Shown: positions 1 to 9,657 of the stretch, piece by piece
Layout of the letters: each line of letters starts with the position of its first letter
Numbering within the stretch: the first letter of the stretch is position 1
DNA from: Bacteroidales bacterium UBA4345
GTDB taxonomy: Bacteria > Bacteroidota > Bacteroidia > Bacteroidales > Paludibacteraceae
DNA: 18,193 bases
Direction: 5' to 3'
Assembly (NCBI GenBank): GCA_002396385.1
Contig: DGTD01000013.1
Coordinates: forward strand, 1-18,193
The notes under the pieces: generated by a model
Databases searched by the model: none
The model's input: only the letters and a program-made list of their open reading frames with translations
What the model was told of the DNA's origin: nothing
Program-made: the position numbers and the translations under genes

Positions 1-41
1 ACATCATCGACGATTTGCAGCAGGCATTCGACGCCATCTAA
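1..41 (+). CDS. C-terminal end of a gene cut by the window edge; possibly a Cys/Met-metabolism PLP enzyme
   Basis: An open frame from base 3 reads IIDDLQQAFDAI and stops at TAA 39-41; the rest lies outside the window. A short acidic-hydrophobic tail of the type 'D-(I/L)-I-x-D-L-x-Q-A' is typical of the last helix of PLP enzymes of the Cys/Met metabolism family (O-acetylhomoserine sulfhydrylase, cystathionine gamma-synthase/lyase). The gene at 5314 has a comparable tail (DLIEDLNNAIEKSKK). Only 42 bases separate this stop from the next start and no terminator is visible, so cotranscription with the nitrogenase-like genes is likely. If it is O-acetylhomoserine sulfhydrylase it would capture methanethiol as methionine. 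Twelve residues cannot prove the family, so the identity is a guess. Confidence 0.5.
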   Translation, partial: IIDDLQQAFDAI

Positions 42-83
42 ATTCAGTATTCCATATTTTTTCCACTTATAAATTAAACAGAA

Positions 84-470
84 ATGTCAAGCAATTATAG
101 GATAGCCGTTGCCAGCAAAAAGGGTGTTAAAGTTGATGTTCACTTTGGTCTGGCCGATCATTTCCACGTATTTGAGTTCAATTCGGAAGGTGAGTGCAAA
201 TACCTGGGGCCGCGCCAAACAACGGCTGCCTGCTTGGCTTCTTGTTGCAGCGGTGGAAATGAAGAAAAAGCTTTCTGTTCAGTTGTTGGAAAGTTAGCCG
301 ACGTACAGGCGATTTTCGTTTCAAAAATAGGTGAAGGGGCGGCTAATTATATTGAAGGTCATGGCAAACATGTGTATGAAACTACTGCACCTATCGAGCC
401 TCTGATCCATAACATAATACAAACACGATTATACGAGACTGATAAATGGCAACCACATACGAACAACTAA
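84..470 (+). CDS. NifX/NifB-C-terminal-type iron-molybdenum cofactor-binding domain protein
   Basis: The 128-residue protein begins with the pattern RIAVASKKG (residues 6-14) followed by HFGLADHFHVFEF (20-32), LGPRQ (41-45) and KIGEGAANYIE (81-91). This is the order seen in the dinitrogenase Fe-Mo cofactor biosynthesis domain (PF02579: NifX, NafY, VnfX and the C-terminal half of bacterial NifB). Such domains bind NifB-co or later cofactor intermediates and carry them to the apo-enzyme. A Cys-rich patch, ACLASCC (49-55), sits where NifB-type tails have one or two Cys/His. The 3' end overlaps the next gene, nifB, by 25 bases, suggesting translational coupling. That NifB lacks the usual C-terminal NifX domain, so this protein probably supplies the missing half as a separate chain. 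It is likely a cytosolic carrier of the NifB product to the D/K proteins. Family assignment is solid; exact role is inferred. Confidence 0.85.
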   Translation: MSSNYRIAVASKKGVKVDVHFGLADHFHVFEFNSEGECKYLGPRQTTAACLASCCSGGNEEKAFCSVVGKLADVQAIFVSKIGEGAANYIEGHGKHVYETTAPIEPLIHNIIQTRLYETDKWQPHTNN

Positions 471-1321
471 GCAAACAACATCCGTGCTTTGCGAAAGGAG
501 GGATGGGACAGACTGGCAGAATACACCTTCCTACAAGTCCAACCTGCAACATAGAGTGCAGTTTTTGCGACAGAAAAATAAACAAATATGAGAAAAGGCC
601 TGGTGTTTCGGCTACCGTGATTAGTCCGGAAGAAACCATTGAGGTGATTCGACGTTCATTGGAACTTTGCCCTGAACTGACTGTTGCCGGTATAGCGGGT
701 CCGGGTGATACCCTGGCTTCTGATTTTGCCCTGCAGTCGTTCCGACTGATTGGGAAACAATATCCGAAACTCTTTAAATGTATGAGTACCAACGGATTGT
801 TACTACCAGAAAGGGCCGAAGAAATCATTGAGGTTGGTATCGATTCTCTAACTGTTACAGTGAATGCTGTTGACCCGAAAATAGAGGCACAACTTAACCG
901 GGGCATTTTGTATCACGGAGTACACATAAAAGGAGAAGAAGCTGCAAAAATTCTCATCGAGAACCAATTAAAAGGAATCAGACTGATAGCAGATGCCGGA
1001 ATAACCGTAAAGGTTAATACAGTTTTAGTTCCACGCATTAATGGTGAGCACATTGGTGAAATTGCCAAGGCGGTGAAAGAGGCAGGGGCAAAAATCTATA
1101 ACATAATTCCTTTAATACCCCAGCACGACTTGAAAGACGAGCCTGCACCAGATTGCAAAGACTTGTTCAAAGCCCGCCTTCAAGCTGAAAAATACATTGA
1201 TGTTTTCCGCCATTGCCAAAGGTGCAGAGCCGATGCTATCGGAGTTCCTGGAAAGAAAGATGTTTCTGAACAGGTATATCAACGGAAATTACAAATTGAG
1301 GAGACATTCTCGCACGGATAA
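446..1321 (+). CDS. nifB: NifB-like radical SAM cofactor biosynthesis protein
   Basis: At 291 residues it matches the short, archaeal-type NifB without the fused NifX domain. Visible NifB signatures: HPCF (12-15), the radical SAM motif C34-x3-C38-x2-C41, RPGVS (51-55), AGIAGPGDTLAS (81-92), KCMSTNGL (111-118), NIIPLIP (219-225) and the C-terminal HCQRCRADAIG (256-266). NifB fuses two [4Fe-4S] units and inserts a SAM-derived carbide to make the Fe8S9C precursor (NifB-co, L-cluster). C14 and C112, and C257/C260, correspond to cysteines proposed to hold the substrate clusters. One conserved Cys is absent: most NifB have C-N-R-K-Y-D-C after the radical SAM motif, while here it reads C-D-R-K-I-N-K. 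The start at 446 keeps HPC near the N-terminus as in the family. It lies between the NifX-like and D genes; with nifE and nifN missing, its product presumably goes directly to D/K, as proposed for methylthio-alkane reductase. Confidence 0.93.
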   Translation: MATTYEQLSKQHPCFAKGGMGQTGRIHLPTSPTCNIECSFCDRKINKYEKRPGVSATVISPEETIEVIRRSLELCPELTVAGIAGPGDTLASDFALQSFRLIGKQYPKLFKCMSTNGLLLPERAEEIIEVGIDSLTVTVNAVDPKIEAQLNRGILYHGVHIKGEEAAKILIENQLKGIRLIADAGITVKVNTVLVPRINGEHIGEIAKAVKEAGAKIYNIIPLIPQHDLKDEPAPDCKDLFKARLQAEKYIDVFRHCQRCRADAIGVPGKKDVSEQVYQRKLQIEETFSHG

Positions 1322-1339
1322 AATATAAAAAAGCAAAAA

Positions 1340-2896
1340 ATGGTAAAGAAGATAAATTTAGACATGTCGACGGTTGAAAACCGTGAGATGAGATTGGGTA
1401 CCATAATCGGTTGGGACGGTAAAGCCTCGCAACTTATCGAGGAGTCAGACTACGAAGGCCGTAGCGAGAAAAAGCAGGGCCATGGTTGTGGTGGCGGTAA
1501 AGGCGGCAACTGTCGTCTATGCGAATTAAAGTCGCCGCTGAACCAGCAAACCATGTGTGCAAACGCCATTGTGGAGTGCCAGATCGGTAACACTGAAGAC
1601 TGTATCCTCATCCAGCATGCGCCTATCGGCTGCTCTGCAGACAATCCTTGGTTCAACCTCGCCTTTCACAATGGTCTTGTCAGAAGGAAGAAGAAATTGC
1701 AGAACCTGAAAATCATGAGCACTAACCTCTCTGAAAAGGATATGGTGTTCGGAGCGAGCGATAAACTGAAAAGAACTATCAGAGAGGCGAAGGAGCGTTA
1801 CAATCCGAAAGCTATTTTCGTGAGCATGGCTTGTGCTACAGCCATTATCGGTGAAGACATCGACAGCATAGCTGAAGAGATGGAGGCAGAAGTGGGTGTA
1901 CCTGTGGTTCCCCTACACTGTGAAGGTTTCAGAAGTAAACACTGGAGTACAGGTTTCGACATCTCGCAACACGGTGTCGCACGACAGATTGTGAAGAGAA
2001 ATCCAGAAAAGATACAGAAAGACCTCATCAACATTGTCGCTCTTTGGGGAACAGACTACTTTACCCAATTGTTGGCTCCTCTGGGTTTAAGGGTTAACTA
2101 TATGATAGACTGTGCGAACTATAACGAAATGCATCAAGCCAGTGAGGCGGTCGCCACCACTACTTTCTGTCATACGCTGGGTTCGTATCTCGCAACTGCG
2201 CTTGAACAACACTTCGGAGTTCCACAAATCGACGCGCCACAGCCTTACGGTTTGGCAGGTACCGACGCTTGGCTCAGGGCCATCGCAAAAGTCGTAGGTA
2301 AAGAGAAAGAGACCGAGGAATACATTGAAAGTGAACACAAACGTATTGCTCCAAAAGTTGCCGAATTGCGCGAATTCTATAAGGGAGTCAAGGGCTTTAT
2401 CATGACTGGTTCGGCCTATGCGCATGGTCTTCTCTCTGTGCTGAGGGAGTTGGGTATCGAGGTTCAGGGAAGTATTGTTTTCCACCACGACCCGGTATAC
2501 GACGGAGCTGGTAAGCACCAAGATTCGTTGAAGGAGTTCGTCGACAACTATGGCGATATTGAACACTACTCTGTGTCGAAAACACAAGCCTACCAGTTGC
2601 CACAGGTGTTCCGCCGTGTTAAAACTGACTTTGTCGTTATCCGTCACCAGGGCTTGGCTCCAGAAGCAGCAAAAATGGGAATTCCGGCCCTTGCAATGGG
2701 TGACGAGCACATACCTGTAGGTTACGAGGGTATAATAAGGACTGGTGAGATGTTGAAAGGCATCCTCGCACGTAAGAAGTTCAACCAAGTGTTGAATCGT
2801 CATGTAGAATCTCCGTACTCGAAGTGGTGGAAGCAGCAAGACGATCCTTTCTTACTTGCAAAGCATCCTGAAATCCTCGATACTGTAATCAAATAA
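1340..2896 (+). CDS. nitrogenase-like component 1, NifD-like (alpha) subunit; possibly methylthio-alkane reductase MarD type
   Basis: This 518-residue protein follows the NifD fold. P-cluster cysteines are C73 (TMCANA), C98 (HAPIGCS) and C165 (MACATAIIGEDI); other landmarks are EKDMVFGASDKL (132-143) and PLHCEGFR (191-198). C277 (FCHTLGSYL) aligns with alpha-Cys275, the Fe ligand of FeMo-co. The matching His442 is not clear, although H457 is near. Aligned from memory to Azotobacter NifD, alpha-Arg96 becomes N106, Gln191 becomes W202 and His195 becomes F206. These are residues important for N2 reduction, so a different substrate is expected. The N-terminus carries an unusual Gly/Cys segment with C50, C58 and C61. 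The gene lies 18 bases after nifB and 22 before the K gene. No nifE/N is present. Sulfur genes all around support C-S bond reduction (MarD-like), but an undescribed substrate is equally open. Confidence 0.85.
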   Translation: MVKKINLDMSTVENREMRLGTIIGWDGKASQLIEESDYEGRSEKKQGHGCGGGKGGNCRLCELKSPLNQQTMCANAIVECQIGNTEDCILIQHAPIGCSADNPWFNLAFHNGLVRRKKKLQNLKIMSTNLSEKDMVFGASDKLKRTIREAKERYNPKAIFVSMACATAIIGEDIDSIAEEMEAEVGVPVVPLHCEGFRSKHWSTGFDISQHGVARQIVKRNPEKIQKDLINIVALWGTDYFTQLLAPLGLRVNYMIDCANYNEMHQASEAVATTTFCHTLGSYLATALEQHFGVPQIDAPQPYGLAGTDAWLRAIAKVVGKEKETEEYIESEHKRIAPKVAELREFYKGVKGFIMTGSAYAHGLLSVLRELGIEVQGSIVFHHDPVYDGAGKHQDSLKEFVDNYGDIEHYSVSKTQAYQLPQVFRRVKTDFVVIRHQGLAPEAAKMGIPALAMGDEHIPVGYEGIIRTGEMLKGILARKKFNQVLNRHVESPYSKWWKQQDDPFLLAKHPEILDTVIK

Positions 2897-2918
2897 ATTT
2901 AAGCAAAATACGATAACA

Positions 2919-5163
<2,245 letters not shown>

Positions 5164-5206
5164 TAGGCCGTAAAAGTTGAAATAATTTCTATTGCTTGTT
5201 CCAATT

Positions 5207-5239
5207 GTCCCTCCTTGTTTTCCGTTCTGAGGGAGGGAC
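5207..5239 (+). other. perfect 8-bp inverted repeat after the NifH-like gene
   Basis: GTCCCTCC (5207-5214) pairs exactly with GGAGGGAC (5232-5239) across a 17-base loop. It lies 44 bases after the H stop codon. There is no T-run behind it, so it is not a textbook intrinsic terminator. It may protect the 3' end of the mRNA or take part in processing between the nitrogenase-like genes and the sulfur genes. Confidence 0.5.
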
Positions 5240-5270
5240 TATTTAGAACAATCTGGTACAATAAACAATA

Positions 5271-5300
5271 AAGGGTGTGTAGAAAAGCATACCCTTTTAT
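5271..5300 (+). terminator. hairpin with short T-rich tail just upstream of the cystathionine-type gene; weak terminator or attenuator
   Basis: AAGGGTGTG (5271-5279) pairs with CATACCCTT (5288-5296), with one G-T pair and an 8-base loop, followed by TTAT. The arm ends only 17 bases before the ATG at 5314. That position fits either an attenuator or a terminator that partly separates the upstream and downstream genes. No promoter matching TAnnTTTG is visible in 5164-5313, which leaves read-through from the nitrogenase-like genes possible. Confidence 0.45.
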
Positions 5301-5313
5301 ATTAGGGAAAAAT

Positions 5314-6477
5314 ATGGCAAAATTCAAGAATATAAACACAGCTGTCATTCACGGCGGCATCTCGCTTGATGAGTTTACCGGTGCGGTTAACGTACCTGTC
5401 TACCTTTCTTCTACATTTAAACAAGATGGTTTGGGAAACCGTCGTCGTGGTTACGAGTACGCCCGGAGTGGAAATCCGACCCGCGAGGCACTCGAGGCTC
5501 AAATAGCCGAACTTGACCATGGTTTGGCAGGTTTTGCCTTTGCTTCAGGTTTGGCTGCCATATCAACAGTTTTAAACCTGTTTAAAGGGGGCGACCGCAT
5601 ACTTATTTCCAACAATGTGTACGGTGGCACCTATCGGCTTCTCGACAAAGTGTGGAAAAACTACGGACTGAATTACTCCTTTGTCAGCACCAACAACAGT
5701 AAACTCTTCGAGTCGCAAATACTTCCTGACTCTAAAGCCGTGCTGATTGAAAGTCCGGCCAATCCGCTTCTCAGCATCACCGACATCCGGGAAGTTGCCA
5801 ATATCGCCCACAAACACGGTCTTACCGTCATTGTCGACAATACATTTATGACCCCCTATCTACAACGTCCGCTTGACCTGGGTGCCGATATTGTAGTGTA
5901 TTCGGCTACCAAATATTTGGGAGGGCACAGCGACAGCGTTGCCGGTCTGGTTGTGGTGAGCACAGAAGAGCAAAAGGAAAAAATCGGTTTCTTGCAGAAT
6001 TCCATCGGCGCTGTTCTTCCTCCATTTGATTCTTACTTGATTAGCAGAGGTATAAAAACCCTTGGCGTAAGGCTTGACCGACATGTACAAAATGCCGAAA
6101 AGATAGCCACTTATCTGCAACAACATCCCGCTGTTAAAAATATTTACTACCCTGGCCTCAAATCTGACCCAGGCTACGAGGTGAACCGTAAACAGGCCCG
6201 GAATGGCGGAGCCATGATATCTTTTGAACTCGATGAACAGAAGTACGATTATAAACGTTTCTTTCAAGAACTACGACTCATTCTCCTCGCCGAAAGTCTG
6301 GGTGGTGTAGAGTCGCTAGTCTGTCACCCGTCTTCTATGACCCATGCCTCAATACCCGCTGATATACGCAAGGAGATCGGCATCACCGACGGCCTCATCC
6401 GCCTGTCGGTTGGCATTGAAGAGGCAGAGGATCTGATTGAAGATTTAAACAATGCCATAGAGAAAAGTAAAAAATGA
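5314..6477 (+). CDS. Cys/Met-metabolism PLP enzyme (cystathionine gamma-synthase / gamma-lyase family, MccB-like)
   Basis: The 388-residue protein carries the family motifs YARSGNPT (49-56), FASGLAAIS (76-84), ESPANPLL (146-153), VDNTFMTPYLQ (174-184) and the PLP-lysine motif YSATKYLGG with K200. It ends SLGGVESLVCHPSSMTHA and RLSVGIE, as in cystathionine gamma-synthases and gamma-lyases. Either reaction is possible from sequence: synthesis of cystathionine or homocysteine from activated homoserine, or gamma-cleavage of cystathionine. The next gene is MccA-like, a pairing that in Bacillus mccAB performs homocysteine-to-cysteine conversion, so gamma-lyase is favoured. ATG 5314 is preferred over the in-frame GTG at 5275 because the latter adds 13 poorly conserved residues and lies inside a hairpin, while AGGG stands just upstream of ATG 5314. 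Next gene is 21 bases away. Confidence 0.9.
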   Translation: MAKFKNINTAVIHGGISLDEFTGAVNVPVYLSSTFKQDGLGNRRRGYEYARSGNPTREALEAQIAELDHGLAGFAFASGLAAISTVLNLFKGGDRILISNNVYGGTYRLLDKVWKNYGLNYSFVSTNNSKLFESQILPDSKAVLIESPANPLLSITDIREVANIAHKHGLTVIVDNTFMTPYLQRPLDLGADIVVYSATKYLGGHSDSVAGLVVVSTEEQKEKIGFLQNSIGAVLPPFDSYLISRGIKTLGVRLDRHVQNAEKIATYLQQHPAVKNIYYPGLKSDPGYEVNRKQARNGGAMISFELDEQKYDYKRFFQELRLILLAESLGGVESLVCHPSSMTHASIPADIRKEIGITDGLIRLSVGIEEAEDLIEDLNNAIEKSKK

Positions 6478-6498
6478 TGAACCATAAAACAGACTATT

Positions 6499-7497
6499 AT
6501 GCATTACTATAATTCAATGAAGGAGTTGATAGGTAACACTCCTCTCGTTAAACTTTCAAATTTGGACGTACCAAGTCACGTAAACCTATTTGGTAAACTG
6601 GAATTATGGAACCCGTCTGGTAGTGTTAAAGACAGAACTGCCGCCTATATGATTATAGATGCCGAGCGGAAAGGTCTTTTGAAAAAAGGAAGCACTATTA
6701 TTGAAGGAACCGCAGGAAATACAGGTCTCGGAATAGCATTTGCCGCACTTAACCGTGGTTATAGGGTGATTTTTGTGGTACCTGACAAGTTTTCAATTGA
6801 AAAACAAACCCTAATGGCGGCTTATGGTGCAGAAATAGTCAACACACCCCGTTCCGAGGGTATGAGGGGTGCAACTGTAAAGGCCAACGAACTGAAACAG
6901 CTGATTCCGAATTCAATATCGTTGGAACAGTTCAACAATATGAGCAACCCTCTGGCTCACTACGAAACCACCGGACCTGAAATTTATGTTGACTTAGACA
7001 GTAAAGTCGACTATTTGGTTGCGGGTGCTGGTAGTGGCGGCACTTATTCAGGCGTAGTTAAGTATTTGAAAGAAAAGAATCCGAACTTGGTGGGTGTTTT
7101 GGCCGACCCTGTGGGTTCAACAATGGGAGGTGGCGAACATTCCGACTACAACATTGAAGGTATTGGTAACGACTTTATCGCAAACACTATGGATATGAGT
7201 CTGGTCGACAAGGTCATCAAAATAAACGATCGTGAAGCCTTCGACACCTCACGTTTGTTAGCCCTCAAAGAAGGTATTATTGCCGGTACATCGTCGGGTG
7301 CTGCTGTTGCTGCGGCTATTAAACTGGCCCAAGAAATTGACCATCCGGCCAATGTGGTGGCTATCCTTCCTGATCGTGGCGACCGTTACTTTTCGGCAGG
7401 TCTTTATCCACAAGTGGGAAAGGTAGAAAAGCTGGAAGACAAGCGCATAGAACAGGTAGAGCGCATTCAAACACTATACACAGGTATTCAACACTAA
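6499..7497 (+). CDS. MccA/cystathionine beta-synthase-like PLP enzyme (cysteine synthase fold)
   Basis: The 332-residue fold type II PLP enzyme shows IGNTPLVKL (11-19), the lysine motif GSVKDRTA with K44, EGTAGNTGLG (69-78), GAGSGGTYSG (176-185) and GTSSGAA near the C-terminus. EGTAGNTG, in place of the EPTSGNTG of CysK, is the motif of cystathionine beta-synthases and of Bacillus MccA, which condense activated serine with homocysteine. The downstream gene at 9755 has the EPTSGNTG form, so the window holds one of each type. Following directly after the gamma-lyase-like gene, it completes a likely reverse transsulfuration pair. ATG 6499 is used; ATG 6517 (MKELIGNTPL) is an alternative giving a start more like other family members. 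Cytosolic; no regulatory CBS domains. Confidence 0.87.
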   Translation: MHYYNSMKELIGNTPLVKLSNLDVPSHVNLFGKLELWNPSGSVKDRTAAYMIIDAERKGLLKKGSTIIEGTAGNTGLGIAFAALNRGYRVIFVVPDKFSIEKQTLMAAYGAEIVNTPRSEGMRGATVKANELKQLIPNSISLEQFNNMSNPLAHYETTGPEIYVDLDSKVDYLVAGAGSGGTYSGVVKYLKEKNPNLVGVLADPVGSTMGGGEHSDYNIEGIGNDFIANTMDMSLVDKVIKINDREAFDTSRLLALKEGIIAGTSSGAAVAAAIKLAQEIDHPANVVAILPDRGDRYFSAGLYPQVGKVEKLEDKRIEQVERIQTLYTGIQH

Positions 7498-7509
7498 AAC
7501 AGTCAAAGA

Positions 7510-8319
7510 ATGAAGGAAAAAATTGTTTTCAAATCGGCAGTCTCTCCTACCCTACTCATTCCGCTTTTCGTGAGGGCACAAGAAAGTAAGAGAAGCGATG
7601 CAATCTTATACGACGAGATGGCAGAATCATTATTAGAATCCATTGATTACGATTTTTCCCTACTGACCGAGAACTACGAGAGCGCACTTTGTTGTGTTAT
7701 TCGGGCACGCTATTTCGACGACTGTCTAGTTGACTTTTGCAGCAAACACGACAATGTGGTTATTGTTAATGTTGGGTGTGGGCTCGATACCCGTTACCAA
7801 CGTATAGGGAGCAAGGCCAAGGCTGTGTACTATGACCTCGATTTGCCCGATGTTATTGAACTGAGGCGGAAATTGATTCCAGAATCGGAGAATAACATCT
7901 TTCTGTCGGGGTCTGTTCTCGATAGCGATTGGCTCAAGTTCCTCTATGAAAAACATAAGAACGATAATATCGTCTTTGTTTTCGAGGGGGTTCTCATGTA
8001 CTTCGATAAGAAAGATATCATACATGTCTTTAACAACATTACCAGCCACTTTGTGAAAGGCGAGTTGTATTTCGAGATGTTCGGAAACCGCATTCAGGCC
8101 TCGGGCATTGATGCGTTGGAGGGTTTTAATGTATCGTTTAAATGCTATGTTAGCGAAAGCGATGCTATAAGAAACAGGAATCCGTCGTTACATCTTATTG
8201 AGCAGAAGGCGCATACCGATATTCACCCCGAACGTTGGGGGTTGAAAGGCGTTTTGTCGGCATTGTCCCCCGATATGGGATTACAAGAGGGGTCGTTATT
8301 TCGATTTAGAATTAATTAA
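7510..8319 (+). CDS. SAM-dependent methyltransferase, leucine carboxyl methyltransferase (LCM/PPM1) family
   Basis: The 269-residue protein has the SAM-binding loop VNVGCGLDTR (86-95), the acidic YYDLDLPDVIELRRKL (107-122) that contacts SAM ribose, and FEGVLMYFDKKDI (158-170). These are hallmarks of the LCM family (PF04072), whose bacterial members methylate carboxyl or hydroxyl groups of diverse small molecules and are often assigned to specialised metabolism. The substrate cannot be read from sequence. Its place 12 bases after the MccA-like gene and 21 bases before a cysteine desulfurase suggests a sulfur compound or thiol, but that is inference. Bacillus mccAB is also next to a methyltransferase gene (yrrT) of a different family. 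The gene seems slightly more AT-rich than its neighbours. Confidence 0.82.
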   Translation: MKEKIVFKSAVSPTLLIPLFVRAQESKRSDAILYDEMAESLLESIDYDFSLLTENYESALCCVIRARYFDDCLVDFCSKHDNVVIVNVGCGLDTRYQRIGSKAKAVYYDLDLPDVIELRRKLIPESENNIFLSGSVLDSDWLKFLYEKHKNDNIVFVFEGVLMYFDKKDIIHVFNNITSHFVKGELYFEMFGNRIQASGIDALEGFNVSFKCYVSESDAIRNRNPSLHLIEQKAHTDIHPERWGLKGVLSALSPDMGLQEGSLFRFRIN

Positions 8320-8326
8320 TTTAACT

Positions 8327-8337
8327 GGAGGGAGAGG
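8327..8337 (+). promoter_or_regulatory. strong Shine-Dalgarno-like site before the free cysteine desulfurase
   Basis: GGAGGGAGAGG ends 3 bases before ATG 8341, with GGAGG itself 9 bases from the start. Most genes in this window have only A-rich leaders (for example before 1340 and 84), so a nearly perfect anti-16S match stands out and may set a higher translation rate for this gene. Confidence 0.5.
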
Positions 8338-8340
8338 TTT

Positions 8341-9582
8341 ATGAGTATTAAATACGACAAGAGTTACACATACGATATAGAGAAAGTTAGAAAAGATTTT
8401 CCGATTCTGCAAACGGAAGTCTACGGCAATAAACTGGTTTATTTCGACAATGGTGCAACCACACAGAAACCGCGCTGTGTAGTTTCTAAAATTGAAAAAA
8501 ACTATTTCAACACCAATGCAAATGTACACAGAGGGGTTCACTTCCTGAGCCAACAGGCTACCGAAGAGCACGAGGCCGCGCGCGAAGTTGTCCGTTCGTT
8601 TATTAATGCCCGTCATACGCACGAAATTATCTTTACCCGTGGCACTACCGAGAGCATAAACCTTGTAGCCAGCAGTTTTGGGAAAACGTTTTTGCAGCCA
8701 GGCGACGAGGTCATCGTCAGCCAAATGGAACACCACAGCAACATTGTACCCTGGCAGTTGCAATCAGGTGTAAAGCTAAAAGTGATTCCATTTGACGAAA
8801 AAGGAGCGCTTGTCCTTGATAAGTTAGACGAACTTATAAACGAGAAAACAAAAATTATAGCCGTCACACACATTTCGAATACGTTGGGGACGGTAAACCC
8901 TATTAAAAAGATAGCGGAGATTGCGCACAGACACAACCTGCCTGTTTTGGTCGATGGAGCACAGGGTGCTGCTCACGAAATAATAAACGTGCAGGAACTC
9001 GATGTTGACTTTTACGCTTTTTCTGGTCACAAAGTATATGGTCCGACAGGTATTGGCGTGCTGTATGGTAAAGAGGAATGGTTGGAAAAACTGCAACCTT
9101 ACCAGGGCGGTGGCGATATGATAGACCGTGTTACCTTTGAAAAAACCACCTTTGCTCCCCTTCCTTTCAAATTTGAGGCAGGCACACCCGACTATATAGG
9201 TTCAACAGCGCTGGCTGCGGCAATTAAATATGTCAAATCCATTGGTATGGATAAGATCGTAAATCACGAGAGAAATCTAACTGAATACGCTTACAAGAAA
9301 CTGTCTGCTGTCAAGGGCATCCACTTTTATGGTACAACCGGGGGGAAAAGCAGCGTTATATCGTTCAACATAGTAGGAATACACCCTTACGATGTCGGGA
9401 CACTACTCGACAAGTTGGGCATCGCCGTCCGAACCGGACACCACTGTGCCCAACCCGTTATGCAGACGTTTGGTGTAGAAGGTATGGTGCGCGCGTCGTT
9501 CGCCTTATACAACACCTTTGAAGAAATTGACCAATTAGCTGACGCACTGCACCGTATTGTAAGCATTTTCCACAAAAAATAA
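8341..9582 (+). CDS. sufS: SufS-type cysteine desulfurase (non-encapsulated paralogue)
   Basis: The 413-residue class V aminotransferase-fold enzyme has FDNGATTQKP (35-44), TRGTTESINLVA (99-110), EHHSNIVPWQ (130-139), VDGAQGAAH (204-212), FSGHKVYGP with PLP K231, and the group II catalytic loop RTGHHCAQP with C369. It removes sulfur from cysteine to give a protein persulfide and alanine. Normal SufS length and no N-terminal extension indicate a free cytosolic enzyme. It is a close paralogue of the longer enzyme at 12924. No sufBCD, sufE, iscU or nifU lies nearby, so its sulfur acceptor may be TusA or the NifB pathway rather than a local scaffold. It is the last gene before a hairpin- and promoter-containing gap. 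Confidence 0.93.
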   Translation: MSIKYDKSYTYDIEKVRKDFPILQTEVYGNKLVYFDNGATTQKPRCVVSKIEKNYFNTNANVHRGVHFLSQQATEEHEAAREVVRSFINARHTHEIIFTRGTTESINLVASSFGKTFLQPGDEVIVSQMEHHSNIVPWQLQSGVKLKVIPFDEKGALVLDKLDELINEKTKIIAVTHISNTLGTVNPIKKIAEIAHRHNLPVLVDGAQGAAHEIINVQELDVDFYAFSGHKVYGPTGIGVLYGKEEWLEKLQPYQGGGDMIDRVTFEKTTFAPLPFKFEAGTPDYIGSTALAAAIKYVKSIGMDKIVNHERNLTEYAYKKLSAVKGIHFYGTTGGKSSVISFNIVGIHPYDVGTLLDKLGIAVRTGHHCAQPVMQTFGVEGMVRASFALYNTFEEIDQLADALHRIVSIFHKK

Positions 9583-9596
9583 AAATCAAGAACAAA

Positions 9597-9647
9597 ATGG
9601 AACGGTCTATACTGAGGCAGTGAGAAGTCTGTCACGGACCGTTCCAT
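9597..9647 (+). other. perfect 11-bp inverted repeat with 29-base loop
   Basis: ATGGAACGGTC (9597-9607) pairs perfectly with GACCGTTCCAT (9637-9647), starting 15 bases after the sufS stop. The loop can pair internally (ACTG with CAGT, GTGA with TCAC), so a branched RNA is possible. There is no T-run, so it is not a standard terminator. It could stabilise the 3' end of the upstream transcript, be a protein-binding site, or be a structured leader. Confidence 0.5.
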
Positions 9648-9657
9648 CCTTTCAGCA

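Noticed and set aside
2087..2839. Long minus-strand frame opposite the D gene
   Set aside because: It is antisense to a clearly conserved gene and its translation shows no family features. The same applies to frames at 9944-10699 and 11576-12364.
5275..5313. GTG start for the cystathionine-type gene
   Set aside because: The 13 extra residues come from the hairpin and are unlike the family; ATG 5314 is better placed behind AGGG.
8341..9582. First desulfurase as encapsulin cargo
   Set aside because: It has no N-terminal extension and sits in the upstream unit; only the 533-residue paralogue has one.
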